A DNA stretch of 60,787 nucleotides from Candidatus Gastranaerophilales bacterium (GCA_944324865.1 CALUXW010000007.1:1-60787); one strand, 5' to 3'; positions 7,863-18,373 are shown, numbered from the stretch's first letter. Notes: generated by a model from the sequence alone, not told the origin. Made by a program: numbers and translations.

Positions 7863-9287
7863 CAATCTTTGAACAACTCTGTCCTTACCTAATATCCACA
7901 AGGTTTCAGCCATATCAGCCCCTCTTGTTCTACCCGTGGTAGCTGCACGCACTGCCCACATCGTTTCTTTAGGCTTATATCCTTTGCTTTCTTTAAAGTA
8001 TGTTCTTAAATCCGCAAGTTTGTTGTGAATATCCTCTTCATCATCAAAGTTCCAACTGTCGGCATTATCTATAACATAGCTGATAACTTCTTTAGACAAG
8101 TCCTTATCCAAAACTTCTCTTACTTCATCGTATGAAAAATCATCTTCAAAGAAATAGCTTGCATCATGTTCAATTTCAGATAAAACAGTCAAAGGCTCGC
8201 GAGTAATTTGAACAATTTTTTCCAATTTTTCTCTTGAGTATTTTGTAACATCATACTTTGACAAAAACGGAATAGTCATATCAGTAAGTTTTGGTATTTC
8301 CATTTTCTTGATATACTGTCCGTTCATCCAGTTTAACTTATCATATTCAAATACGGAGTTTGAGCTTGAAACCTCGTGAATTCTAAAATCAGCTGCAATT
8401 TCATCAACCGATTTTATCTCAACACCATCAGAAGGTGCCCAACCCAAAAGTGCAACAAAGTTAATTAAAGCATCTGTTAAATATCCTTGTTTAACAAAGT
8501 CGCTTACAGCAGTTGCGCCATGGCGTTTAGATAATTTTGTTCTGTCAGGTGCTAAAATCATACCCAAGTGTCCAAAATTAGGAACTTTAGCACCAAGAGC
8601 TTCATAGATTAATATTTGCTTAGGCGTGTTTGAAATGTGGTCTTCACCTCTTATAACATCGGTTATATTCATCAACATATCGTCAATTACAACCGCAAAG
8701 TTATAAGTTGGAGTTCCGTTTGACTTCATAATAACAAAATCGCCAATTAAGCTTGTATCAAATTTAAGTTCACCTTTTACAAGGTCATTAAACACAAGCT
8801 CTTTATGCTCAACCTTAAAACGAATTGATGGTTTAATACCTTTTGCTCTAAGTTCGTTTTTTTCTTCTTCCGTTAAATTTAAGCATTTTCTTGAATAAAC
8901 ATATGCGCTATGGTTTTTAATCGCTTCCTCTTTTTCTGCCTCAAGCTCCTCATTTGTACAGAAACATTCGTAAGCATACCCCTTATCCATAAGGATTTTA
9001 GCATATTTAGGATAAATATCAAACCTTTGAGATTGATAATAAGGACCATAAGGTCCACCAACATCGGGACCTTCATCCCAATTCAATCCTAAGGCTTTTA
9101 AACTGTCGAAAATGTTTTGAGTATAGGCTTCAGAACTTCTGTCTAAATCAGTATCTTCAATCCTTAAAACAAACTCACCGCCCGTTTTTTTTGCATATAA
9201 AAAATTGAATAAAGCAGTTCTAGCCGTTCCGATGTGTAAGTTTCCGCTCGGAGATGGTGCTATTCGTACTCTAATTTTATCTGACAT
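7848..9287 (-). CDS. gltX: glutamyl-tRNA synthetase
   Basis: This class I aminoacyl-tRNA synthetase charges tRNA-Glu. The HIGH-type motif is PSPSGNLHIG (residues 11-20) and the KMSKS-type motif is KLSKR near 254-258. The C-terminal all-helical anticodon-binding region is complete and the length of 479 is normal. Whether it also charges tRNA-Gln for a GatCAB route cannot be told from this window. The ribosome binding site is GAGGTG. It is divergent from hom across 90 bases and convergent with the HTH gene. Confidence 0.97.
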   Translation of the reverse strand: MSDKIRVRIAPSPSGNLHIGTARTALFNFLYAKKTGGEFVLRIEDTDLDRSSEAYTQNIFDSLKALGLNWDEGPDVGGPYGPYYQSQRFDIYPKYAKILMDKGYAYECFCTNEELEAEKEEAIKNHSAYVYSRKCLNLTEEEKNELRAKGIKPSIRFKVEHKELVFNDLVKGELKFDTSLIGDFVIMKSNGTPTYNFAVVIDDMLMNITDVIRGEDHISNTPKQILIYEALGAKVPNFGHLGMILAPDRTKLSKRHGATAVSDFVKQGYLTDALINFVALLGWAPSDGVEIKSVDEIAADFRIHEVSSSNSVFEYDKLNWMNGQYIKKMEIPKLTDMTIPFLSKYDVTKYSREKLEKIVQITREPLTVLSEIEHDASYFFEDDFSYDEVREVLDKDLSKEVISYVIDNADSWNFDDEEDIHNKLADLRTYFKESKGYKPKETMWAVRAATTGRTRGADMAETLWILGKDRVVQRLKNAL

Positions 9288-9343
9288 AATTCACCTCGTA
9301 TTAAAATTTCTTATGCCTAAATCATACCTCCAAAATAAAATTT

Positions 9344-9371
9344 TTGCATTTTAAAATTTATTTAGTATTAT
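9344..9371 (+). promoter_or_regulatory. promoter of hom, predicts a leaderless mRNA
   Basis: TTGCAT (9344-9349), a 16-base spacer, and TATTAT (9366-9371). Only six T residues separate the -10 box from the ATG at 9378, so the A of the start codon is the expected transcription start. There is no Shine-Dalgarno sequence. Confidence 0.55.
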
Positions 9372-9377
9372 TTTTTT

Positions 9378-10631
9378 ATGGAAGATAAATTAAAAATAGG
9401 CTTAATAGGTTTGGGCACTGTTGGTGGCGGAGTTGTTAAAACTCTAAAAGCATTTCCTCAAATAGAAATTAGAATAGCAGCAGTTAAAAATCTAAATAAA
9501 AAAAGAGAGATTGAAGTTAAAGAATTAACAGATGACCCTTTTAAAATTGTAAATGACCCTGCAATAGATGTGGTTGTTGAAGTTGCAGGTGGTGTTAACC
9601 CTGCTTTTGAACTTTTAAAAACTGCAATTATGAACAGAAAACACATTGTAACCGCAAACAAAGAACTACTTGCAAAGCATGGTGCAGAACTTTTTGACCT
9701 TGCAAACGAATATAATGTTGCAATTCTATATGAAGCAGCAATTGCTGGGGGCATTCCTATTATTATGCCCATTAAGACAGCACTTAAGGGTAATAAATTT
9801 AAAAAAGTTGCAGGCATCCTAAACGGCACAACAAACTACATCTTGACTCAAATGGAGGAAAAAGGCATTTCTTATCAGGAATGTCTAAAGGCAGCACAAG
9901 AATTAGGCTATGCAGAAGCGGACCCGACAGGCGATGTTGAAGGATACGACACAATGTACAAAATTGCAACATTAGCCAACATTACTTTTAACAAAAGAAT
10001 TGATGTGACTAAAATTTATCGTGAAGGAATCACAAATATTAGCGCAGATGATATTAAATTTGCCGATGAACTTGGATATAAAATTAAATTAATCGCATTA
10101 GCTCAAGAAAACAATGGACAAATTGATGTTAGAGTTCACCCTATGCTTGTAGAAAAATCAAATGTAATCTCAGGCATAAATAATGCACTTAATGCTGTTA
10201 TGCTTGAAGGTTTTCCTGTAGGTCAGGTTATGTTTACAGGTCCCGGAGCAGGTGAATTTCCGACTGCAAGCTCTGTTGTGGGCGATATTTTAGCAATAGC
10301 GGCAGAATACAGCAAATGTGAAACAATTTTACCAATGACTCGATGCCACCACAAAGAAATGGCCGTTCAAACAAATGTTTTGGATACTAAAAACAGTTAT
10401 TATATTTCAATTACTGCACCTAACACTATAGGTGTTATAGGTGTTATAGGCAATGCATGTGGTAAGAATAAAATTAGTATTTCAAGTGTTCTTCAAAAAG
10501 GTACTCAAAAAGACGGTACTGCACATATTATTGTAATTACAGAAGAATGTTCAGAACGTGACATACAAAGTGCTATTGAAGAATTAAAGAAACAGTCAAT
10601 TAAAATTAATAATTTAATAAGGGTAATGTAA
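9378..10631 (+). CDS. hom: homoserine dehydrogenase
   Basis: It reduces aspartate semialdehyde to homoserine, the branch point to threonine and methionine. The dinucleotide-binding GLIGLGTVGGGVV lies at the N terminus, TANKELLAKHG in the middle is family-typical, and YAEADPTGDVEGYD is the substrate/lysine region. A C-terminal ACT domain (about 345-417) suggests feedback control by threonine. It is mono-functional, not fused to aspartokinase. thrC follows without a gap. No ribosome binding site precedes the ATG; the -10 box is six bases upstream. Confidence 0.95.
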   Translation: MEDKLKIGLIGLGTVGGGVVKTLKAFPQIEIRIAAVKNLNKKREIEVKELTDDPFKIVNDPAIDVVVEVAGGVNPAFELLKTAIMNRKHIVTANKELLAKHGAELFDLANEYNVAILYEAAIAGGIPIIMPIKTALKGNKFKKVAGILNGTTNYILTQMEEKGISYQECLKAAQELGYAEADPTGDVEGYDTMYKIATLANITFNKRIDVTKIYREGITNISADDIKFADELGYKIKLIALAQENNGQIDVRVHPMLVEKSNVISGINNALNAVMLEGFPVGQVMFTGPGAGEFPTASSVVGDILAIAAEYSKCETILPMTRCHHKEMAVQTNVLDTKNSYYISITAPNTIGVIGVIGNACGKNKISISSVLQKGTQKDGTAHIIVITEECSERDIQSAIEELKKQSIKINNLIRVM

Positions 10632-11684
10632 ATGAGATACAACGGATTGATAAATAAATACAGAGAGTATTTGCCCGTAAGCGACAGTACAGAAATTATT
10701 ACACTTTGCGAAGGCAATACGCCACTTATTAAAGCTGAAAATTTAGCTAAAAAACTGGGTCTGGATTGCGAAATATATTTAAAATACGAAGGTTCAAACC
10801 CAACAGGAAGCTTTAAAGACCGCGGAATGACAATGGCTGTTACAAAAGCAAAAGAAGAAGGCTCGCATGCCATTATCTGTGCTTCAACAGGTAACACTTC
10901 AGCCGCAGCTGCTGCTTACGGTGCTAAAGCAGGACTTAAAACTTATGTTTTAATACCTGACGGATACATTGCACTTGGTAAATTGTCGCAAGCTATGATG
11001 TACGGTGCCAAAGTTATTGCGATTAATGGCAACTTTGATAATGCGCTTGATGCCGTTCGTGAAATTTCTAAAAATTACCCTATTACCCTTGTAAATTCTG
11101 TTAACCCATACAGAATTGAAGGACAAAAAACGGGTGCATTTGAAATTATCGAGGCCCTCGGCGATGCACCGGATTACCACTTTATACCCGTTGGTAATGC
11201 AGGCAACATAACAGCTTATTGGAAGGGTTATAAGGAATTCTTTAACCTTGATAAATCTAAACAACTGCCCAAAATGATGGGTATTCAAGCAGAAGGGTCT
11301 GCTGCAATTGTTAAAGGGCATAAAATCGATGCTCCTCAGACTATTGCAACTGCAATAAGAATTGGTAACCCTGCAAGTTGGAAACAAGCAGAGGCAGCAC
11401 GTGACGAGTCAAAAGGCACAATTGATATGGTATCTGATGAAAAAATAATTGAAGCATACAATCTTTTAGCCTCAACCGAGGGCGTTTTGGCTGAACCTGC
11501 AAGCTGTGCTCCCGTTGCAGGGCTCATTAAACTTAAAGACACAATTAAACCAAAATCAAAAATTGTCTGTATCTTAACGGGTAATGGCCTAAAAGATCCT
11601 GATTGTGCTATTAAATATGCAAAATCACCGGTTGAAAAAACTACAAGCGATATTAAAGACATCGTTAAGTTAATGGGATTGTAA
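10632..11684 (+). CDS. thrC: threonine synthase
   Basis: This PLP enzyme converts O-phosphohomoserine to threonine. The Schiff-base lysine is K62 in [11 protein letters not shown], and the phosphate-binding loop [15 protein letters not shown] follows. At 350 residues it is the short thrC form found in Cyanobacteria and Firmicutes. The ATG directly abuts the hom stop codon (TAA then ATG), so translation is probably coupled. The homoserine kinase gene that the pathway needs between the two is not in this window. Confidence 0.95.
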   Translation: MRYNGLINKYREYLPVSDSTEIITLCEGNTPLIKAENLAKKLGLDCEIYLKYEGSNPTGSFKDRGMTMAVTKAKEEGSHAIICASTGNTSAAAAAYGAKAGLKTYVLIPDGYIALGKLSQAMMYGAKVIAINGNFDNALDAVREISKNYPITLVNSVNPYRIEGQKTGAFEIIEALGDAPDYHFIPVGNAGNITAYWKGYKEFFNLDKSKQLPKMMGIQAEGSAAIVKGHKIDAPQTIATAIRIGNPASWKQAEAARDESKGTIDMVSDEKIIEAYNLLASTEGVLAEPASCAPVAGLIKLKDTIKPKSKIVCILTGNGLKDPDCAIKYAKSPVEKTTSDIKDIVKLMGL

Positions 11685-11700
11685 AAAATAACAAAAATAA

Positions 11701-11726
11701 AAATCCCACTTATAGCGGGATTTTTT
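11701..11726. terminator. bidirectional terminator between thrC and the convergent gene
   Basis: AAATCCC (11701-11707) pairs with GGGATTT across a 9-base loop, with A and T tracts on both sides. It serves thrC on the plus strand and the hypothetical gene ending at 11744 on the minus strand. Confidence 0.8.
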
Positions 11727-11743
11727 AATGTATTTTTTTATCT

Positions 11744-12358
11744 CTATGCGTACTCATCAAGAATAATTGCCAAAGACAAACTATCAGGAGCATCTATAAT
11801 CATGCCCTCTTTATCATAGCTAATACCAACAGTTTGTTCTTGAACTTTTTTGGACATAATTACATTTTTAAGAACCGCAAGAGTCATTGAAGCAGCACCT
11901 GCAAGTGCAGCAAAATATAAAATAGGTCTTTGTTTTTTGGCTTGTTTGATAACATTATTATTTAACAACTGTTCTGCACTCTTAGTAGAATTTGTAATTT
12001 GCGATATCAAACCATAAAAAACATTTTTTGAATTTTCATCCAAGTTTGAAACTGCCTGTTCTATTTGTTCCTTGCTATCTTTTAAAATGACATCTTTATT
12101 TTTTACAAAAACATCAGTTACACTATCAAGTTTTCTATTATTTTTAATTTCTCCCAATATAGTCTCAAACTGCTCATCTTTAAACTTGCTTATACTATCC
12201 ATAATTTGAGGAGCAGCAACTTTAAAAGCTTCATCATGTTCAGACTTACTTAAAGGTATAAAACGAGTTGCAAAAGCAGCTGCACTCGCTCCACCAATTC
12301 CTGCAGCAATTACGTTTGTGTTATTTTTCTCAGCACTATTAATCGATTGTGTTCTCAT
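11744..12358 (-). CDS. unrecognised two-segment membrane protein
   Basis: I do not recognise this 204-residue protein. It has two hydrophobic segments, one near the N terminus rich in Ala and Gly (about 15-33) and one at about 145-166. Between them is a helical, Lys/Glu/Asp-rich domain of roughly 110 residues. A short acidic tail ends the protein. The topology suggests a membrane-anchored helical domain. The ribosome binding site is AAGGAT and the promoter upstream is near-consensus. A similar small-residue hydrophobic segment occurs in the incomplete protein at the right edge. Function unknown. Confidence 0.7.
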   Translation of the reverse strand: MRTQSINSAEKNNTNVIAAGIGGASAAAFATRFIPLSKSEHDEAFKVAAPQIMDSISKFKDEQFETILGEIKNNRKLDSVTDVFVKNKDVILKDSKEQIEQAVSNLDENSKNVFYGLISQITNSTKSAEQLLNNNVIKQAKKQRPILYFAALAGAASMTLAVLKNVIMSKKVQEQTVGISYDKEGMIIDAPDSLSLAIILDEYA

Positions 12359-12419
12359 ATATCCTTACCTCGATTTCACACAAACAGACCACACCGAATC
12401 CTTAAAGGACGGAGTGACC

Positions 12420-12455
12420 CACTAGTAACCTATGGTTAATTCGCTAACCGTGTTT
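12420..12455 (-). other. structured leader of the 204-residue membrane protein
   Basis: The predicted leader is about 105 nt, from near 12464 to 12359. On the minus strand it contains the small hairpin GGTTA-GCGAAT-TAACC (12434-12449 region). It is longer than most leaders in the window, so some post-transcriptional control is possible. I recognise no riboswitch class. Confidence 0.3.
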
Positions 12456-12470
12456 TTTCAAATTTTTAAT

Positions 12471-12499
12471 ATTTTATCATAATTAAAATATATTGTCAA
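12471..12499 (-). promoter_or_regulatory. near-consensus sigma-70 promoter
   Basis: On the minus strand, TTGACA (12499-12494), a 17-base spacer and TAAAAT (12476-12471). The -35 box is perfect. It drives the 204-residue membrane protein and sits just past a strong minus-strand terminator, so the gene is its own unit. Confidence 0.8.
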
Positions 12500-12514
12500 T
12501 ACTTTAATAAAAAA

Positions 12515-12542
12515 TGACTCAATGCATTTTTGCATTGAGTCA
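12515..12542 (-). terminator. strong minus-strand terminator upstream of that promoter
   Basis: A 12-bp perfect stem (TGACTCAATGCA with its complement, loop TTTT), followed on the minus strand by TTTTTTATT. It would stop transcription coming from groEL or from the block at 12543-12778. Confidence 0.8.
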
Positions 12543-12587
12543 AAAATTCACACACTTTTTGGTCATTCGTAATTTTTTAGTACAGTG

Positions 12588-12811
12588 TGATACAATAAGA
12601 CAGTAAAGACTACGTACACAGTACCAAGCTCTTCGCTTGCTGCCTATATCGCACCGCACACCCGTACAAAACTTGCTTTTTTCCAACGTGGCACAAGCCA
12701 CGTATAGAAAAAAGCTTCGTTTTGAAGCTCCTGTTGAGTTTTGTTCCAAAACTCTTATGTCGCAATCGTCCAGTTGCAAAAACGTCGAAAATATTGTATT
12801 TTCGACGTTTT
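12588..12811 (+). ncRNA. candidate structured small RNA: run of hairpins
   Basis: The block holds successive perfect inverted repeats: GTAC-ACA-GTAC (12614-12624), CAAGC-TCTTC-GCTTG (12625-12639), ACGTGGC-ACAA-GCCACGT (12686-12703), AGCTTC-GTTTT-GAAGCT (12713-12729), GAGTTTTG-TTC-CAAAACTC (12736-12754), ending in a 15-bp terminator stem (12779-12811). An extended -10 box, TGA-TACAAT (12588-12596), sits at the left, so a plus-strand RNA of about 210 nt is plausible. I count 80 G+C in 12601-12780 (44%), far above nearby intergenic DNA. The strand is uncertain, since the stems are symmetrical. It could instead be a relic element. Confidence 0.4.
12779..12811. terminator. 15-bp stem terminator downstream of groEL
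   Basis: AAAACGTCGAAAATA (12779-12793) pairs perfectly with 12797-12811 across a 3-base loop. The A/T ends make it usable in both directions. On the minus strand it lies about 70 bases after the groEL stop and is the likely groESL terminator. Confidence 0.8.
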
Positions 12812-12877
12812 CTCACATCCGTATGCACTTTCGCTCTAGCAAACGCTAAAGCGTAATGCTCAAGCTTCAAGTGTTTA

Positions 12878-14551
<1,674 letters not shown>

Positions 14552-14842
14552 TTACTCGATTACCGCCAACACATCTTTTACAGAGAGAATTTTATATTCA
14601 ACTTCATCAATTTTTACATCAGTACCTGAATATTTTGCAAAAAGTACTTTATCTGCAACTTTTACATCCATTTCTTCTCTTGTACCGTTATCATTGAATT
14701 TACCCGGACCAACTGCAATTACTTCACCCTTTTGTGGTTTTTCTTTTGCGCTGTCGGGAATAAAAATTCCGCCCGATGTTTTTTCAACATCATCTATAAC
14801 CTTAATAACAATTTTGTCTGCCAAAGGTTTAATTGTAGTCAT
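14552..14842 (-). CDS. groS: 10 kDa co-chaperonin GroES
   Basis: GroES caps the GroEL chamber. The N-terminal IKPLADKIVIKVI and the mobile-loop region KTSGGIFIPDSAKEKPQ are clear. At 96 residues it is normal. The ribosome binding site AAGGAGG is strong. No CIRCE element (TTAGCACTC-N9-GAGTGCTAA) is present upstream, so HrcA control through the classical site is unlikely. A 9-bp inverted repeat AATAATTAA/TTAATTATT (14905-14929) lies upstream and may be an operator or the terminator of ccdA. Confidence 0.97.
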   Translation of the reverse strand: MTTIKPLADKIVIKVIDDVEKTSGGIFIPDSAKEKPQKGEVIAVGPGKFNDNGTREEMDVKVADKVLFAKYSGTDVKIDEVEYKILSVKDVLAVIE

Positions 14843-14904
14843 TGTATTATCCTCCTTTTTTAACTTTATGAGTAAATAATATAATTATTTTTGTAACATG
14901 GAGG

Positions 14905-14929
14905 AATAATTAACAAAAAATTAATTATT
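14905..14929. promoter_or_regulatory. AT-rich inverted repeat upstream of groES
   Basis: AATAATTAA (14905-14913) and TTAATTATT (14921-14929) flank a 7-base spacer. It sits between the ccdA stop (14935) and the groES start. It may be an operator or a weak terminator; the AT-only stem makes terminator function doubtful. Confidence 0.35.
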
Positions 14930-14934
14930 TAAAC

Positions 14935-15648
14935 CTATACAAAAAATCTTGCAAAGACATTGTAATAAATAAGCACTGCAGAAAAAACCAAAAGAACTCC
15001 CATAATTTTAAGAAAAATTTCTGATATTTCAGAAAACATTCTTGCTCTTTTAATAAATGAGGCAAAAATTCCTGCAAATATAATTATTAAACCCTGTCCT
15101 AAAGAAAACATAAACAACATAAGAGCTGCATAAAATAAATTTGCACTAAGAGATGCAAAACTCATAATTCCAACCAAGATTGGTGTAGAGCAAGGAGTTG
15201 CAGCAAGTGCAAAAAGAGCACCCAATACAACAGGATAAACAAATAAGCTGTGCGCATCGCCCCTTGGCATTTGTTTTACTATAACGGGAAAATTAAACTG
15301 CAAAACACCGAGCAAATTTAAACCAAATAATAAAATAACAGATGCTACAATAATTATCCAATAAGCACCACCTATTGAAACAAAAGCCCTTCCACCCAGT
15401 GCGCAAATAACGCCAATTAAAGTTAAAAGCACAGACAGACCAAAAACAAAAGATACAAGTTGAATAAAAGTCTTAAATCCTGATTCGCCACTATATCCTC
15501 CCACATAACCAATCACTATAGGCAAAATCGATAATGAACAAGGCGATAAAGACGCAAGAACTCCACCCACAAAGGATATTAGCAGAAATATATATGAAAA
15601 TTCTTGCGTTTTTAAATATGTTGTTAAGCTTGCGACAAAAGATTCCAT
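14935..15648 (-). CDS. ccdA: CcdA-type thiol-disulfide membrane transporter
   Basis: CcdA/DsbD-core proteins carry reducing power from cytoplasmic thioredoxin across the membrane. The six expected membrane helices are visible. The redox cysteines are C37 in LSPCSLSILP and C153 in AATPCSTPIL, each in the family's Pro-Cys setting. At 237 residues it is a CcdA-length protein. The upstream gene, 9 bases away, encodes a membrane-anchored thioredoxin-like protein that is the natural recipient of the electrons. A role in cytochrome c maturation or in reducing exported disulfides is possible; no cytochrome gene is here. Confidence 0.9.
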   Translation of the reverse strand: MESFVASLTTYLKTQEFSYIFLLISFVGGVLASLSPCSLSILPIVIGYVGGYSGESGFKTFIQLVSFVFGLSVLLTLIGVICALGGRAFVSIGGAYWIIIVASVILLFGLNLLGVLQFNFPVIVKQMPRGDAHSLFVYPVVLGALFALAATPCSTPILVGIMSFASLSANLFYAALMLFMFSLGQGLIIIFAGIFASFIKRARMFSEISEIFLKIMGVLLVFSAVLIYYNVFARFFV

Positions 15649-15657
15649 TTAAAATCC

Positions 15658-16059
15658 TTACTTATTTATATTTACTATATTATTTTGTATTTCATCGTCT
15701 TGGACAAAACCTTCAATCTTTTTAACAATTTTACCGTCTTTTGACTCAAAAATTAAAGTTGGCACAAGAGTTATTTTATATTTTTTTATCAAGGCTTTAT
15801 TTTTATCAGTCTGTTCTGATACATTAATTTCCTCAAAAGTAACAGCATCTTTAAAATCTTCGACAACGCCCACCATTTCTTTTGAAACTTTTTGGCAATC
15901 TGAACACATAGGCGAATAAAACTTAATAACACGTGGTTTTGCAGCATTATTGTAACTAATTTCTTCCTTTGCAGCACCGACTTGTGTATTTGATTCAAAA
16001 TAAGCATAAAGCCCCAGTGGAATTGCAAAAACTAAAAGTACTATAATCCAATTTTTCAT
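15658..16059 (-). CDS. membrane-anchored thioredoxin-like protein
   Basis: An N-terminal hydrophobic anchor (about 4-21) is followed by a thioredoxin fold with the active site C52-S-D-C55 in FYSPMCSDCQKV and the cis-proline segment LVPTLIF. At 133 residues it is a single domain, which should sit on the outer face of the membrane. It lies directly upstream of ccdA in the same direction, so the two probably form a reducing relay. The exact substrate cannot be told. Confidence 0.88.
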   Translation of the reverse strand: MKNWIIVLLVFAIPLGLYAYFESNTQVGAAKEEISYNNAAKPRVIKFYSPMCSDCQKVSKEMVGVVEDFKDAVTFEEINVSEQTDKNKALIKKYKITLVPTLIFESKDGKIVKKIEGFVQDDEIQNNIVNINK

Positions 16060-16118
16060 AAGTTAACCTCTCTAAAATTACTGTCAAATTATAAAGTGCA
16101 AATTCTAAAAAATCAATT

Positions 16119-16133
16119 TAGCCGTAAGGGCTA
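16119..16133 (-). terminator. weak hairpin after comM
   Basis: On the minus strand TAGCC-CTTAC-GGCTA is followed, after a few bases, by a TTTTTT run. It lies just past the comM stop at 16136. The stem is only five pairs. Confidence 0.4.
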
Positions 16134-16135
16134 TT

Positions 16136-17659
16136 TTAAATTTCGCTTAATCCTCTAAATTGCAAAGCCTGCGCTATATCTTGAGCTTGAATATCTTTTT
16201 GGTTTTTTAAATCCGCAATTGTTCTTGAAAGCTTTAAAATTCTCTCATAAGAGCGTGCTGAAAGGTTAAACTTAGAAATTGCAAATTTAAGCATATTTTT
16301 AGAATCTTCATCTATTTTGCAGTATTTTTTGACAAGCTTTGCATTTAATTCAGAATTTGTTAAAATACCATCATCTTTATATCTTTCAAGTTGTATCTTT
16401 CTTGCAGCAACTACTCTTTTTCTAATTTCAGAAGAGCTTTCGCTTTCTTCTTTTATATTTATAAGTTCATCTTCATTTAACCTTGGTACTTCAATTTGCA
16501 AATCAATCCTATCTAAAAGCGGACCAGACAATCGGGAACGATATCTTTTTATTTGATAATCAGAGCATATACATTGCTTTTTAGTATCACCCAAAAAACC
16601 ACATGGGCAAGGATTCATTGCTCCAATAAGTATAAAATTTGCAGGAAATTTAACGCTTTTATTTGCACGAGAAATTGTAACCTCTCCATCTTCCAAAGGT
16701 TGTCGTAAAACCTCCAGTACATGACGAGGAAATTCAACCATTTCATCTAAAAACAAAACTCCTCTATGTGCAAGGGTAATCTCACCTGGACTAACCTTCG
16801 CACCACCACCGATAATTCCGACTGCAGAGGCACTATGATGCGGTGAGCGAAATGGTCTTTTTGCGATTAAAGGTTTATCAAAGTCTAAAAGTCCTGATGC
16901 TGAATATATTTTTGTAAGCTCTATTGCTTCGCTTTTTTCCAATGGTGGTAAAATAGACACAAATGCTTTTGACAACATTGTTTTACCTGAACCTGGCGCA
17001 CCGCACATTAAAATATTATGAGCACCGGCAGCAGCAATTTCAAGTGCATATTTAGCACTTTTTTGCCCCTTAACATGTTTGAAGTCAATTTCAAAATTAT
17101 CTTCAATATTCAAAAAATCATCAATCTTTTGTTTTAAACTGTGCAAATCGCCTTGATTATTTAAAAAATGCACAAGCTCACATAAATTCTTTGCACCCAA
17201 TGACTCGATATTTTCGACGAAACTCGCCTCTTTTAAATTTTGATAAGGGAGGATGACTTTTTTAATACCCAAATCCCCCAACGCACAAACTATTGGCAAA
17301 ATACCACTTATTGGACGTATAGAACCGTCTAATGATAACTCGCCCAAAAAAGCCGTATCTTTGGGTATATTTTTAATAATATTTTCTTTTGCCAAAATTC
17401 CAACAGCCATGGCCAAATCATAACTTGTACCCTCTTTTTTAATATCAGCAGGTGCAAGATTTATAACAACTTTTGTCTGAGGAAACTCAAAAGAGGAATT
17501 TTTAATTGCAAGTCTTAAACGCTCTTTTGCTTCAGTAATTGCTGTGTCTCCAAGCCCTATAATAGCAACCTGGGGCAGTGAATTTGTTACATCAACTTCA
17601 ACATCAATTTTAAATGCATCTAAAGCACAAAGTGTAGCTGTCGTAATTTTTACTACCAT
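16136..17659 (-). CDS. comM: YifB/ComM family Mg-chelatase-like AAA+ ATPase
   Basis: The protein has an N-terminal Lon-like ChlI domain (about 1-170), an AAA+ ATPase with Walker A GAPGSGKTML (about 219-228) and Walker B VLFLDEM, and the C-terminal Mg_chelatase_C helical domain. A CxC-rich loop (PCPCGFLGD and QCICSD) is characteristic. In naturally transformable bacteria ComM is a helicase that extends recombination of incoming DNA; elsewhere the role is less clear. The ATG is preceded, with no ribosome binding site, by TGTTATAAT six bases upstream. Confidence 0.92.
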   Translation of the reverse strand: MVVKITTATLCALDAFKIDVEVDVTNSLPQVAIIGLGDTAITEAKERLRLAIKNSSFEFPQTKVVINLAPADIKKEGTSYDLAMAVGILAKENIIKNIPKDTAFLGELSLDGSIRPISGILPIVCALGDLGIKKVILPYQNLKEASFVENIESLGAKNLCELVHFLNNQGDLHSLKQKIDDFLNIEDNFEIDFKHVKGQKSAKYALEIAAAGAHNILMCGAPGSGKTMLSKAFVSILPPLEKSEAIELTKIYSASGLLDFDKPLIAKRPFRSPHHSASAVGIIGGGAKVSPGEITLAHRGVLFLDEMVEFPRHVLEVLRQPLEDGEVTISRANKSVKFPANFILIGAMNPCPCGFLGDTKKQCICSDYQIKRYRSRLSGPLLDRIDLQIEVPRLNEDELINIKEESESSSEIRKRVVAARKIQLERYKDDGILTNSELNAKLVKKYCKIDEDSKNMLKFAISKFNLSARSYERILKLSRTIADLKNQKDIQAQDIAQALQFRGLSEI

Positions 17660-17665
17660 AAAAAA

Positions 17666-17674
17666 ATTATAACA
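17666..17674 (-). promoter_or_regulatory. extended -10 promoter of comM, predicts a leaderless mRNA
   Basis: On the minus strand TGTTATAAT (17674-17666), then TTTTTT, then the ATG at 17659. The A of the start codon falls where transcription should begin. The box lies in the 21-base gap after the upstream GNAT-like gene. Confidence 0.6.
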
Positions 17675-17680
17675 TGAACT

Positions 17681-18373
17681 TTAAAAATTATATTTTGCTT
17701 TTACATTTTTCAAAAAATTGTCATAATCTTGATTTTCAAGTGAAAAATTACAGCATGGCATAGTAGCACAGACTTCATCTTCAGGTATAAAACCTATTCT
17801 TTTATAAAATTCGTTATTAGTGCTGAACAACACTATTTCACTATGCTTGTTCTTTTTAGCATATTTCACCACACCAAAGAGTGCAACTTCACCTGCACCT
17901 CTTATGGGACTTTTTGGGTTGTTTGCTATTTCAGGTGAACACTGCAAATATAAAACTTCGCAACGTTTTTTTCTGCCAATCATACCTCTTTGAAATTCTA
18001 CAAGACTTTTAATGTTGTTTTCATCAAGACTTTTACTTTCGCCAAGCGCAACAGCTAAATATTTTGATTTCCTACCCTCGTTGTAATCCGAAAATATTGA
18101 GTAAAAATATTCAGTCATTTTCCATTTTTCAAGCAATCTTGTAAGCAAATTCTTATCAGACTTTGAAAAATCCATCTCAAAGACTTGAGCCTGAATAGGT
18201 TCTTTTGTTATACGATCTTTTAATTTTACTTTATATAAAAATTTTGCTCCAAAAGCTATGTCATTGCTTTTGGTGAAAGAATCGTTCCTGCAAGAATTAA
18301 AAGTTTTTTTTGTGCCTGTTTTTAAATTTTGTCTTCCACAAAATGTATCTGTATATAAATTTACGATATTCAT
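17681..18373 (-). CDS. GNAT-like acetyltransferase, lineage-type
   Basis: This 230-residue protein probably belongs to the GNAT superfamily. IRGAGEVAL (157-165) resembles the acetyl-CoA pyrophosphate loop (R/Q-x-x-G-x-G/A), and NNEFYKRIGF (186-195) matches the end of the fold, where a residue 'FYxxxGF' is common. The N-terminal 45 residues are low in predicted structure and include an AFGAK phrase (40-44) similar to the NFLGQ of the divergent neighbour. Substrate unknown. No ribosome binding site is visible before the ATG. It is divergent from the kinase-like gene across 118 bases. Confidence 0.6.
   Translation of the reverse strand: MNIVNLYTDTFCGRQNLKTGTKKTFNSCRNDSFTKSNDIAFGAKFLYKVKLKDRITKEPIQAQVFEMDFSKSDKNLLTRLLEKWKMTEYFYSIFSDYNEGRKSKYLAVALGESKSLDENNIKSLVEFQRGMIGRKKRCEVLYLQCSPEIANNPKSPIRGAGEVALFGVVKYAKKNKHSEIVLFSTNNEFYKRIGFIPEDEVCATMPCCNFSLENQDYDNFLKNVKAKYNF

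Larger units (their letters stand above)
12543..12877. other. gene-free block downstream of groEL
   Basis: No protein gene is supported. The reading frames that cross it in three directions have no ribosome binding site and no family resemblance. It contains the hairpin run described separately, and a small extra hairpin ACGC-TAAA-GCGT at 12843-12854 just after the groEL stop. Confidence 0.6.

Noticed and set aside
12588..12811. A CRISPR array or repeat cluster
   Set aside because: The hairpins differ from each other in sequence and length; there are no equal repeats with spacers.
12540..12870. Three overlapping readings of 70-86 residues in the hairpin block
   Set aside because: They exist because stops are rare in the G+C-richer palindromes. 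None has a ribosome binding site, and the frames run through terminators.
14843..14934. A CIRCE operator upstream of groES
   Set aside because: No TTAGCACTC-N9-GAGTGCTAA or near match is present, only an AT-rich inverted repeat of a different type.
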